Source: Marinicella sp.
Lineage (GTDB): Bacteria > Pseudomonadota > Gammaproteobacteria > Xanthomonadales > Marinicellaceae
Reading direction: 5' to 3'
Length of the DNA: 64,000 nt
Assembly: GCA_028284365.1 (NCBI GenBank)
Contig: JANQRW010000087.1
Coordinates: forward strand, 33,459-97,458
Shown: piece by piece, positions 47,421 through 55,770 of the stretch
Layout: each line of letters opens with the position of its first letter
How positions within the stretch are numbered: position 1 is the first letter of the stretch
Translations under genes and position numbers: made by a program
Notes under the pieces: model-generated
What the model was told of the DNA's origin: nothing
The model's input: the letters and a program-made list of their open reading frames with translations, nothing else
Databases searched by the model: none

Positions 47421-49772
47421 ATGTCAGATTACATCATCAAGCTTGACCAATTGACCATGCAAGATTTAGATCAAGTAGGCGGGAAGAACGCCTCCTTGGG
47501 AGAAATGATAACCCACCTCAAGGCATTGGGTGTAAAAGTACCAGGAGGCTTTGCTACCACAGCTTATGCTTTTAAAGAGTTTTTACAAACCTCCGGCTTG
47601 AATCAACGAATCAGCGATGAACTCAAAAACTTGGACACAGAGAACATAGATCAACTGCGCAGCAGCGGTGAGAAAATCAGAAACTGGGTGTTGGAAACCC
47701 CTTTTCAAGCACCTTTAGAAGCCGCGGTTCGGACGGCTTATGATGAGATGAAAGCAAACTTGGGAAATGATTTTACTGTGGCCGTGCGATCATCTGCCAC
47801 AGCCGAAGACTTACCTGATGCTTCTTTTGCAGGCCAGCAGGAAACATTCCTAAATGTCCATGGCGCTGATGAAATCCTAAAAAAGGCCCACGAAGTCTTT
47901 GCTTCTCTATATAACGATCGTGCCATTTCATATCGAGTTCACCATGGCTTTGAGCATGATGATGTGTATTTGTCCGCAGGGATTCAACAAATGGTTCGCT
48001 CTGACATTGCTGCCAGCGGTGTCATGTTCACTATGGACACAGAATCAGGCTTTAATGACGTCGTTTTTATTACTTCATCATATGGCTTGGGTGAAATGGT
48101 GGTCCAAGGGGCCGTCAACCCAGATGAATTTTATGTTTACAAACCAGCATTACGAAAAGATAAGCCAGCTGTATTGCGCAGAAATCTGGGCTCGAAGTCA
48201 ATCGAGATGACTTATGGAGAATCAGGTGTACAAACCCAAAACATCGAAGCATCACGCAGCCAACAATTTTCGATTAATGATGAGGAAGTTCAACAACTGG
48301 CAAAACAAGCCATGATCATTGAACAACACTATGGCAGACCCATGGACATTGAATGGGCCAAAGATGGACTCAGCGGTGAACTGTATATTGTTCAAGCACG
48401 ACCAGAAACGGTTAAATCCAGAGAAACCAAAGGCCAAAAAATTGAGCGTTATGCATTGCAAAAACAAGGCGAAGTGGTTTGTGAAGGTCGCAGTATCGGT
48501 CAAAAGGTGGGACAAGGCACTGCCAAAGTCATTAAAAGCATCGCCCAAATGGACCAAATCAACGCGGGTGATGTTTTGGTGACCGACATGACCGACCCTG
48601 ACTGGGAACCGATCATGAAAAAAGCCGCAGCCATTGTGACCAACCGCGGAGGGCGAACCTGCCATGCAGCCATCATTGCCCGCGAGCTGGGCATACCTGC
48701 GATTGTAGGCTGTGGTGATGCCACCCAAAAGATCAAATACGAATCTGAAGTGACGGTCTCTTGCTGTGAAGGCGATACTGGTTATGTTTATGATGGCCTG
48801 TTAGGGTTTGATATACACACAACTGATTTAGAGAACATGCCTGAGGCGCCTTTAAAAATCATGATGAATGTGGGTAATCCAGATCGTGCTTTTGATTTTC
48901 AAAACTTGCCTAATTTCGGCATCGGTCTGGCTCGTTTAGAATTTATCATCAACCGCATGATAGGCATTCACCCAAAAGTTTTACTGAATTATGACAAACA
49001 ACCTGATTCAGTTAAACAAATCACCAATCCCATGGTAGCAGCCTATGCTTCTCCCAGAGATTATTTTGTTAAACGTTTGGCTGAAGGCATTTCAACCCTG
49101 GCTGCCGCTTTTAACCCAAAACCAGTCATTGTCCGATTATCCGATTTCAAGTCCAATGAATATGCCAACTTGATTGGTGGAAAAGCTTATGAACCCCATG
49201 AAGAAAACCCAATGTTGGGCTTCCGTGGTGCATCACGTTATTTGGATGATTCATTTGTTGATTGTTTTGAAATGGAGTGCGAAGCCTTAAAATTCATCCG
49301 CAATGACATGGGTTTAACCAATGTGTGGGCGATGATACCCTTTGTACGCAACTTGGAAGAAGCCCAAGGGGTGATCGACTTGATGGCGAAGAATGGTCTC
49401 AAACAAGGCGATAATAATCTAAAAATCATCATGATGTGTGAGCTACCATCTAATGCCTTATTAGCTGATGAGTTCTTAAACATTTTCGATGGTTTTTCGA
49501 TTGGCTCAAACGACATGACTCAATTGACCCTGGGCTTGGACAGGGACTCTGGTATCATCGCTGATTTGTTCGACGAGCGCGACCCTGCGGTTAAAAAAAT
49601 GCTGGCCATGGCAATCAGTGCCTGTAAAAAACGTGGTAAATACATTGGCATTTGTGGTCAAGGCCCATCAGACCATCCAGATTTAGCCCAATGGTTGTTA
49701 GAACAGGGAATTGAAAGCGTTTCATTAAACCCTGATACTGTGGTCGAAACCTGGTTGAAGCTGGCTCAATAA
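47421..49772 (+). CDS. ppsA: Phosphoenolpyruvate synthase
   Basis: A 783-residue enzyme making PEP from pyruvate and ATP for gluconeogenesis. ATG 47421 follows TAGGA; an upstream TTG frame start is not needed. The order is: ATP-grasp N-domain (VGGKNASLGEMI, VRSSATAEDLPDASFAGQQE), the phosphohistidine domain with GGRTCHAAIIARELGIPAIV (H415; the Thr before Cys is the residue PpsR modifies), and the C-terminal PEP/pyruvate barrel ending KYIGICGQGPSDHP, containing the catalytic Cys. Promoter and operator sites must lie in 47301-47420; no clear boxes are assigned. Confidence 0.97.
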   Translation: MSDYIIKLDQLTMQDLDQVGGKNASLGEMITHLKALGVKVPGGFATTAYAFKEFLQTSGLNQRISDELKNLDTENIDQLRSSGEKIRNWVLETPFQAPLEAAVRTAYDEMKANLGNDFTVAVRSSATAEDLPDASFAGQQETFLNVHGADEILKKAHEVFASLYNDRAISYRVHHGFEHDDVYLSAGIQQMVRSDIAASGVMFTMDTESGFNDVVFITSSYGLGEMVVQGAVNPDEFYVYKPALRKDKPAVLRRNLGSKSIEMTYGESGVQTQNIEASRSQQFSINDEEVQQLAKQAMIIEQHYGRPMDIEWAKDGLSGELYIVQARPETVKSRETKGQKIERYALQKQGEVVCEGRSIGQKVGQGTAKVIKSIAQMDQINAGDVLVTDMTDPDWEPIMKKAAAIVTNRGGRTCHAAIIARELGIPAIVGCGDATQKIKYESEVTVSCCEGDTGYVYDGLLGFDIHTTDLENMPEAPLKIMMNVGNPDRAFDFQNLPNFGIGLARLEFIINRMIGIHPKVLLNYDKQPDSVKQITNPMVAAYASPRDYFVKRLAEGISTLAAAFNPKPVIVRLSDFKSNEYANLIGGKAYEPHEENPMLGFRGASRYLDDSFVDCFEMECEALKFIRNDMGLTNVWAMIPFVRNLEEAQGVIDLMAKNGLKQGDNNLKIIMMCELPSNALLADEFLNIFDGFSIGSNDMTQLTLGLDRDSGIIADLFDERDPAVKKMLAMAISACKKRGKYIGICGQGPSDHPDLAQWLLEQGIESVSLNPDTVVETWLKLAQ

Positions 49773-49809
49773 ACAAGCATTCAGCATTAATAAATAACTT
49801 GAAGAGACG

Positions 49810-49941
49810 ATGATTCGCTCAACCAGCGCAGGCAATGAGCGCATGGCGATTTACCTGAAAGGTATGAAGCCTTGCTTGAATGCCGTGGCGCGTGCAGGCA
49901 ATGAGCGCATGGCGGTTTACCTGAAAGGTATGAAGCCTTGA
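49810..49941 (+). CDS. Possible 43-residue repeat peptide at 66-bp repeat locus 2
   Basis: ATG 49810 opens 43 codons to TGA 49939-49941. The peptide is two copies of the 22-residue unit (AGNERMAIYLKGMKPCLNAV, then AGNERMAVYLKGMKP) after MIRSTS. The same phase and peptide occur at locus 1 on the reverse strand. The Shine-Dalgarno candidate (AGAG) is too close to the ATG. It is downstream of ppsA by 37 bp on the same strand and so could be transcribed. Coding status is doubtful. Confidence 0.25.
   Translation: MIRSTSAGNERMAIYLKGMKPCLNAVARAGNERMAVYLKGMKP
49828..49940 (+). repeat. 66-bp tandem repeat, locus 2 (one full and one partial unit)
   Basis: Units start at 49828 and 49894, the same 66-bp period as at 8837-9031 but in the opposite orientation. 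The second unit is cut after 47 bp at GAAGCCTTG. Unit sequences differ from locus 1 at a few positions (GCGC for GGGC; GTATG for GTAAG). The internal dyad TTACCT-GAA-AGGTAA is kept. The two loci are 41 kb apart. Confidence 0.9.
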
Positions 49942-50003
49942 TGTAATGTTCGATAAGCCGTGAGCGAAGACCTAAGAGCATTCCTTTCTTATCAAACAAA
50001 AAA

Positions 50004-50041
50004 CACTGAGCTTAGGAGAACCAGTTCGACTGTGCTCAGTG
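50004..50041 (-). terminator. Terminator overlapping the folC stop codon
   Basis: CACTGAGC (50004-50011) pairs with GCTCAGTG (50034-50041), an 8-bp stem with a 22-nt loop. Reading the reverse strand, the stem begins within the last codons and TGA of folC and is followed by TTTTTTG. It is therefore a probable rho-independent end of the truA-folC operon. Confidence 0.75.
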
Positions 50042-51295
50042 AGCATCAACAAAGGCTTCCTCAAGTACATGAAATGAACCAAACACAATGATTCTGTCCT
50101 CAGAATTTGAGACTGACAATGCAGCTAGATAAGCGTCCTTGGCAGCAGAAAACTCAGAAAGTAATGATACCTCATCCGCCATGACAATCTTTAAGTCATT
50201 GATTTTCATAGCTCTTTGATTCTTCAGCTCAAAGATAAACCAATGATCAAAGAAATCTGTCAAATCAACCAACCATGATTCAAGGTTTTTATCAGCAAGC
50301 ACTGAAAACACAGCTCTGGTTTTTCCTGCAATTGGGTTGTCATGTAAAAAACGAGCCAGTTGCTTTGCCGCCTGGCGGTTATGCGCCACATCTGCAATGA
50401 CTTGAGGCTCGTCTCGCACGGTTTGTAAACGACCATTGATGTCCCACTTTCTAAGGGCTCGATTCAATTCATCTGCAGTAAATTGATAACCCAAAGACAA
50501 CAACACACTCAAAGCTGAACAAAAGTTTTTCACTTGGTAATGACCTGCTAATCTGGGAAAGTTCAAACACTTAAATTCATGCATTGAACAAACATAATCA
50601 AATCCATCTTGATGCGTTGATACTTGGTATTCATGATTCAATCGCAACAACTTTGCGCCAGTTTTTTCTGCCTGCCTCATGATGGCTTGTGGTGCCTTAC
50701 CATCACCAAATACCACAGGAACCCCAGTACGCATGATCCCTGCTTTCTCATGAGCAATTTCTTCAATGGTATCACCCAACCATTCTGTGTGATCCAAATC
50801 AACTGTGGTGATGACACAACCATCAGCATCCAACGCATTGGTTGCATCCAAACGACCACCCAGACCCACTTCCAAAATCATCACTTCAACTTGATGTTCA
50901 AGGAATATCAGGACAGCAGCCAGAAAAGCATATTCAAAGTAGGATAAATCAATTTCACCTTTGGCTCTCTCTATGTCCTCAAATGCCGCCAGTATTTCAT
51001 GGTCAGATGCCAAAGCACCTTTGATATTGATGCGTTCATTGAAGTTAAATATATGCGGTGAAGTAAAAGCCCCGTATGATTTTTTGTGTGTTTCGAGTAG
51101 TGAACATACAGCCGCTACTGTTGAACCTTTACCATTGGTCCCACCAATGGTAATGATTTGGGGTAATTTTTTTCTGATGCTTAACCTGTCTATGACTTCG
51201 TTAAGTCGACCCAAGCCTAAATCAATTTTGTATTGATTGAGTTCGTCAAGCTTATTTTCAAGCTTTGATTTAATCTTCTTCCTTGGGTTGTTCAT
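50036..51295 (-). CDS. folC: Bifunctional dihydrofolate/folylpolyglutamate synthase
   Basis: A 419-residue ligase that adds glutamate to dihydropteroate and to tetrahydrofolate. P-loop [20 protein letters not shown] (residues about 48-60), omega-loop region [16 protein letters not shown], catalytic [18 protein letters not shown], then [20 protein letters not shown], and the C-terminal glutamate domain with [19 protein letters not shown]. It overlaps accD by 26 bp, the family's usual neighbour. Confidence 0.96.
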   Translation of the reverse strand: MNNPRKKIKSKLENKLDELNQYKIDLGLGRLNEVIDRLSIRKKLPQIITIGGTNGKGSTVAAVCSLLETHKKSYGAFTSPHIFNFNERINIKGALASDHEILAAFEDIERAKGEIDLSYFEYAFLAAVLIFLEHQVEVMILEVGLGGRLDATNALDADGCVITTVDLDHTEWLGDTIEEIAHEKAGIMRTGVPVVFGDGKAPQAIMRQAEKTGAKLLRLNHEYQVSTHQDGFDYVCSMHEFKCLNFPRLAGHYQVKNFCSALSVLLSLGYQFTADELNRALRKWDINGRLQTVRDEPQVIADVAHNRQAAKQLARFLHDNPIAGKTRAVFSVLADKNLESWLVDLTDFFDHWFIFELKNQRAMKINDLKIVMADEVSLLSEFSAAKDAYLAALSVSNSEDRIIVFGSFHVLEEAFVDAH

Positions 51296-52208
51296 CAGCC
51301 ACTATGATTTCATCTGGCTCTAAAGCCGATTCATCAGTTAACACTGCTGCTTGTGGGACTGGTTTGAGTAAATCCAATAATTTTGCAATGCGATCACTTA
51401 AATCATGACGCGTCACAATCATATCTATAGCCCCTTTCTCCAACAAAAACTCACTGCGCTGAAACCCTTCAGGCAAAGTTTCACGCACAGTTTGTTCAAT
51501 CACCCTCGGACCAGCAAAACAAATCAAAGCGTTGGGTTCCGCAATGTTGATGTCTCCCAACATAGCCAAAGATGCTGAAACACCACCAGTGGTTGGATTA
51601 GTCAATACAGAAATATAAGGTAAACCAGCCAATTTCATGCGCTTCAATGCCGAGGCTGTTTTTGACATTTGCATCAAAGAAAACAATGACTCCTGCATTC
51701 TGGCACCACCAGAGGCAGCAAAGTTAATTAAGGGCAAACCTTGCTCAAGTGCCAAGTGAGCGGCCCGTACAAACTTTTCACCAACAACTGAACCCATTGA
51801 ACCACCCATATATTTGAAATCAAAGGCTGTTACCACGACATCACGTCCTTTTAATTGGCCTTTAACAGCAACCAAGGCATCATTTTCGCCTGTGTTTCTC
51901 TGGGTAGTAACGATGCGGTCTTTATATTTTTTACTGTCTTTGAACTTCAATGGGTCTTCAGGTTTAACATCAGCAGCAATTTCTTCCATTAGCGCATCAT
52001 CAAGAAAAAACTCAACTCGGTCACGACCCGATAACGAATCATGATGGCCACATTTTGGGCACACTTTACCTTGTTTTAAAGATTCAGGCTGATACAAAAC
52101 TGCTTCACAGGATTTGCACTTTCCCCATAAACCCTCTGGTATATTTTTTTTCTTGTTGCCACCTTCGGTTCTGATTCGTGATGACATAATTTTTTGAAAC
52201 CAGCTCAT
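51270..52208 (-). CDS. accD: Acetyl-CoA carboxylase carboxyltransferase subunit beta
   Basis: A 312-residue subunit. The N-terminal zinc ribbon is [14 protein letters not shown] with KVCPKCGHH (four Cys). The crotonase-fold core has [39 protein letters not shown] and [18 protein letters not shown]. With AccA it transfers the carboxyl from biotin to acetyl-CoA for fatty-acid synthesis. The C-terminal tail is acidic ([16 protein letters not shown]). Starts 34 bp after trpA. Confidence 0.97.
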   Translation of the reverse strand: MSWFQKIMSSRIRTEGGNKKKNIPEGLWGKCKSCEAVLYQPESLKQGKVCPKCGHHDSLSGRDRVEFFLDDALMEEIAADVKPEDPLKFKDSKKYKDRIVTTQRNTGENDALVAVKGQLKGRDVVVTAFDFKYMGGSMGSVVGEKFVRAAHLALEQGLPLINFAASGGARMQESLFSLMQMSKTASALKRMKLAGLPYISVLTNPTTGGVSASLAMLGDINIAEPNALICFAGPRVIEQTVRETLPEGFQRSEFLLEKGAIDMIVTRHDLSDRIAKLLDLLKPVPQAAVLTDESALEPDEIIVADEQPKEED

Positions 52209-52242
52209 GTAAACTCCACAAAGTTTTTAGGTAGACCCACAA

Positions 52243-53040
52243 TTATAACGAATCCAGTGCCGATCTGATAGGTTTGATAAAATTTGCTATAACTTGGCTT
52301 GCTTCATTCGAGTCTTTACAAGCACCCAGTGCCAAGACTAAAGCACTGCCTATAACCACAGCATCAGCCACTTCCGCCACTGCTACAGCTGATTTGGCAT
52401 CTTTAACCCCAAAACCCACTGCGACTGGCAAATCTGTATGTTGTTTAATCTTTTTGACGTCTTTGTTTACAGATTCAGCATCCAAATCAGCTGATCCAGT
52501 TACACCTTTAAGTGCCACATAATAAACAAAACCAGCAGCATGTTCACAAATCATGGCAGCCCTTGCATCTGTGGTGGTCGGAGCAATCAAAAAAATTTGC
52601 TCCAAATCATTGGTTTTAAGCTGTTGCAACAGTTCTGATGATTCCTCAGGTGGACTATCAACCAACAACAAAGCGTCCACACCTGATGATTTTGCTTGTT
52701 GTACAAAACGTTCATGCCCCATACATTCCACAGGATTCAGATAGCCCATTAAGACCACTGGAGTGTCCTGATCCGCTTCACGAAACTTTTTAACCATTTG
52801 AATGGTTTTTTCAATACCGACACCTTGTTTGATGGCGTGTTCTGAAGCTTGTTGTATCACTGGGCCATCCGCCATTGGATCTGAAAATGGCATACCTAAT
52901 TCAATTACATCTGCGCCGTTTCTGACCAAATCATGCATGATATTAACTGTTAAGTCAGGATGTGGATGTCCTGCAGTAACAAATGGAATCAATGCTTTTT
53001 GACCACTCAATCGAGCAAATACCTGAGCTAACCGACTCAT
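52243..53040 (-). CDS. trpA: Tryptophan synthase alpha chain
   Basis: A 265-residue TIM barrel that cleaves indole-glycerol phosphate. Catalytic E47 and D58 are in [33 protein letters not shown] is the flexible loop 6 and [14 protein letters not shown] the phosphate site. Its ATG overlaps the trpB stop by 4 bp, giving matched production of the two subunits. Confidence 0.96.
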   Translation of the reverse strand: MSRLAQVFARLSGQKALIPFVTAGHPHPDLTVNIMHDLVRNGADVIELGMPFSDPMADGPVIQQASEHAIKQGVGIEKTIQMVKKFREADQDTPVVLMGYLNPVECMGHERFVQQAKSSGVDALLLVDSPPEESSELLQQLKTNDLEQIFLIAPTTTDARAAMICEHAAGFVYYVALKGVTGSADLDAESVNKDVKKIKQHTDLPVAVGFGVKDAKSAVAVAEVADAVVIGSALVLALGACKDSNEASQVIANFIKPIRSALDSL

Positions 53041-54242
53041 ACCGTCACCCCCTCAAGGGCAGCAATGGTGTGAACGTCTTTGTCACCTCTTCCCGAAAGG
53101 TTGACGATGATGCTTTGTTCTGGTCTCATAGTCGCTGCCAATTTTTGCGCATAAGCAATGGCATGAGCACTCTCTAAAGCCGGTAATATACCCTCAATTC
53201 GGGTTAAATCATGAAATCCGGCCAAAGCTTCATCATCATTAATGGTAACGTAGGTAGCACGACCTGTTTCATTCAAGAAAGCATGCTCGGGGCCTACCCC
53301 AGGATAGTCCAAACCTGCGGAAATCGAATGAGTTTCAATGATTTGCCCTTGGTCATCTGACATCACATAAGTACGATTACCATGTAACACCCCAACTTTA
53401 CCGGCAGTTATGGATGCTGCATGTTCATCAGTATCGGCACCATGACCCCCAGCTTCTACACCATAAATGGAAACGGATGAATCATCCAAAAAAGGGTAAA
53501 ACAAACCCATGGCATTGGAACCACCACCAACACAAGCAATCAAAGCATCTGGCAATCCACCAACTTTCTCTGCGAATTGTTTTTTTGCTTCTTTTCCAAT
53601 CACTGAATTAAAGTCTCTTACCATTTGTGGATAAGGATCTGGGCCTGCCACCGTTCCGATGATATAAAACGTGTCATCTACATTAGTTACCCAATCACGC
53701 ATGGCTTCGTTCAAAGCATCTTTCAGGGTTTTTGAGCCAGAATCAACGCTGCGCACTTCTGCTCCCATTAATTTCATGCGGAATACATTGATGGCTTGTC
53801 TTTGAATATCAACCTCACCCATATAAACAACACACTCAAGTCCCATACGGGCACAAACAGTGGCAGTAGCCACACCATGTTGACCTGCTCCGGTTTCAGC
53901 AATGATGCGTTTTTTACCCATGGCTTTGGCCAATAAGATTTGGCCTACTGTATTATTGATTTTATGTGCGCCTGTATGATTCAAATCCTCACGTTTCAAC
54001 CAAATTTGTGCGCCATTACATTGTTTTGTCAAACGCTCAGCCAAATACAAGGGTGACGGACGACCCACGTAATCGGCTAAATCATGATTGAACTGAGCTA
54101 AAAAATCGGCATCATTTTTAAGTCGGGCGTAAGCTTGATTAAGCTCTTCCAAACAATGCATTAATGTCTCGCTGGCAAAGACACCGCCAAAATCGCCAAA
54201 ATGGCCTTTTTCATCTGGGTATTCTGAATATTTTATGGTCAT
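53037..54242 (-). CDS. trpB: Tryptophan synthase beta chain
   Basis: A 401-residue PLP enzyme condensing indole and serine. The PLP lysine is K94 in [33 protein letters not shown] binds the phosphate; the segment [20 protein letters not shown] is the substrate loop with catalytic Glu. The Na/K-site and C-terminal [10 protein letters not shown] are intact. 25 bp after trpF. Confidence 0.97.
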   Translation of the reverse strand: MTIKYSEYPDEKGHFGDFGGVFASETLMHCLEELNQAYARLKNDADFLAQFNHDLADYVGRPSPLYLAERLTKQCNGAQIWLKREDLNHTGAHKINNTVGQILLAKAMGKKRIIAETGAGQHGVATATVCARMGLECVVYMGEVDIQRQAINVFRMKLMGAEVRSVDSGSKTLKDALNEAMRDWVTNVDDTFYIIGTVAGPDPYPQMVRDFNSVIGKEAKKQFAEKVGGLPDALIACVGGGSNAMGLFYPFLDDSSVSIYGVEAGGHGADTDEHAASITAGKVGVLHGNRTYVMSDDQGQIIETHSISAGLDYPGVGPEHAFLNETGRATYVTINDDEALAGFHDLTRIEGILPALESAHAIAYAQKLAATMRPEQSIIVNLSGRGDKDVHTIAALEGVTV

Positions 54243-54267
54243 ATTTCTGTGGATTATTATGGGTTAA

Positions 54268-54927
54268 TCATTCTAGATGCTTTTTATTTATTTTTATTTG
54301 ATAGTTCAAACGTTTAATTTGTTGCATAAAAGCCATCATTTTATCTGCTGATTTTACGCCTTTCATTTCTTCAATGCCACTGCTGGTATCAATAAATTCA
54401 GCACCAGTTTTTAGTATCGCATCAATCACGTTAGTTTGGTGTAAACCACCAGCTAAAATCATCTTGCTTTTATGTTTTTCTGAAAACTTAAACCATTCGA
54501 AAGCTTTGCCAGAGCCACCTGACTGCACTCGACCGTAAGTATCCAGCAAGAACCCTTCAGCACGCTTGTATCTGGTCATATAATCAATGTAATCTGTGAC
54601 AGTCAGCATCGGTATGGCCTTCCAGTAACGATGCCCAAACTGTTCACAATACTCCGCAGACTCAAATCCATGGAATTGTACTATGTGAGGCCTACAGTCA
54701 ATTATGGCTTGTCTAACAAATTCAACATCATGATCGGCAAACAACACCACTGTTGTCATACCTTTTTTTTTCGCTGCCGCTATCAATTCTGCGGCAACTT
54801 CATTAGAGACAAATCTTGGGCTTTTCTTAACCAAAACAAAACCAACAGCATCCACACCAGCTTTGGCTGCATTCATCACATCCTGATGGGTGGTTAAACC
54901 ACAATATTTAACTTTAATTTCATTCAT
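54268..54927 (-). CDS. trpF: Phosphoribosylanthranilate isomerase
   Basis: A 219-residue TIM barrel of tryptophan synthesis. ATG 54927 is used, 4 nt after the truA stop; the longer frame is not needed. The catalytic Cys is in VKYCGLTTHQDV (Ile of the usual KICG is Tyr) and the catalytic Asp in GFLLDTYGRVQSGGSGKAFE, where the usual GGTG reads GGSG. AGGLHQTNV and ASDTSSGIE-like end segments bind phosphate. trpF next to truA is usual in pseudomonads and xanthomonads. Confidence 0.93.
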   Translation of the reverse strand: MNEIKVKYCGLTTHQDVMNAAKAGVDAVGFVLVKKSPRFVSNEVAAELIAAAKKKGMTTVVLFADHDVEFVRQAIIDCRPHIVQFHGFESAEYCEQFGHRYWKAIPMLTVTDYIDYMTRYKRAEGFLLDTYGRVQSGGSGKAFEWFKFSEKHKSKMILAGGLHQTNVIDAILKTGAEFIDTSSGIEEMKGVKSADKMMAFMQQIKRLNYQIKINKKHLE

Positions 54928-54931
54928 TTTT

Positions 54932-55690
54932 TCATGCCGCTGGAATCCCAAACTCTGGTGGATAACTGACTCCAGTAAAGGTTAAACCATTTGGTGGCGC
55001 TGTCATACCCGCTTGGGTACGGTCTTTATTAATTAATACCTCCTCAACCCATTCAACCGGGCGTTCACCTTTACCAACTTTAAGCATGGTTCCAACAATA
55101 TTCCTGATCATGTGATGCAAAAAAGCATTGGCTTTGAAATAGCAGATGATTTGATCATTTTCGATCATTACCTCAGCTTCATACATGGTTCTAACTGGAT
55201 TATGGGCTTGACACTTACTGGAACGAAATGCGCTGAAATCATGTTTCCCCAACAAATATTTAGCAGCCTCCTGCATCTTTTGTATATCAAGTGGTGGGCG
55301 TATCCAGGTTAATTGATGACGACCGATCGCTGGTCGCACAGAACGGCATAATATTCGGTATTCATAACTGCGGCTGATGGCCGAAAACCTGGCATGAAAT
55401 GAATCATCCACAGTTTTGGCCCACAGCACTGACACACCTTGATGCAGGGCTGAGTTAACACCAAGAATCCACTGCCTAGGTGTACGCTCAGCTTTGGTAT
55501 CAAAGTGAATAATTTGTTGAGTCGCACTAACGCCAGTATCCGTTCTGCCAGCACATATAATTTTAACAAGATGGTTTGCAACTTGGCTTATGGCTTGTTC
55601 TAGACATGACTGAACTGTTGGCTCCTGCTTTTGAGTCTGAAAGCCATAAAAAGGTTGTCCATCGTATTCAATGCCTAATGCAATACGCAT
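54932..55690 (-). CDS. truA: tRNA pseudouridine(38-40) synthase
   Basis: A 252-residue enzyme modifying U38-U40 in tRNA anticodon arms. The catalytic Asp is D51 in AGRTDTGVSATQQIIHF; other motifs are ARFSAISRSYEYRILCR and FLHHMIRNIVGTMLKVGKG. The ATG at 55690 is sure from alignment of MRIALGIEYDGQPFYGFQTQ with the family. It has no Shine-Dalgarno sequence: the six bases before it are the T-run of the terminator at 55695-55717. Confidence 0.96.
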   Translation of the reverse strand: MRIALGIEYDGQPFYGFQTQKQEPTVQSCLEQAISQVANHLVKIICAGRTDTGVSATQQIIHFDTKAERTPRQWILGVNSALHQGVSVLWAKTVDDSFHARFSAISRSYEYRILCRSVRPAIGRHQLTWIRPPLDIQKMQEAAKYLLGKHDFSAFRSSKCQAHNPVRTMYEAEVMIENDQIICYFKANAFLHHMIRNIVGTMLKVGKGERPVEWVEEVLINKDRTQAGMTAPPNGLTFTGVSYPPEFGIPAA

Positions 55691-55694
55691 AAAA

Positions 55695-55717
55695 AAGCCG
55701 AATTAAAAATCCGGCTT
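55695..55717 (-). terminator. fimV terminator whose T-run abuts the truA start codon
   Basis: Reverse-strand reading: AAGCCGGA, loop TTTTTAA, TTCGGCTT, then T residues and the truA ATG. The stem is 8 bp with one G-T pair. The distance from fimV stop to hairpin is 54 bp. It can act as a rho-independent terminator of fimV or as an attenuator-like element for truA. Confidence 0.85.
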
Positions 55718-55770
55718 ATTATAAATGAATGCCAACAGTGCTTCATTCACTTTTGCGATCAACACTGTAA

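Noticed and set aside
48252..48728. 158-codon frame antisense to ppsA
   Set aside because: It lies wholly within a well-supported gene, has no start signals and is of biased shadow composition.
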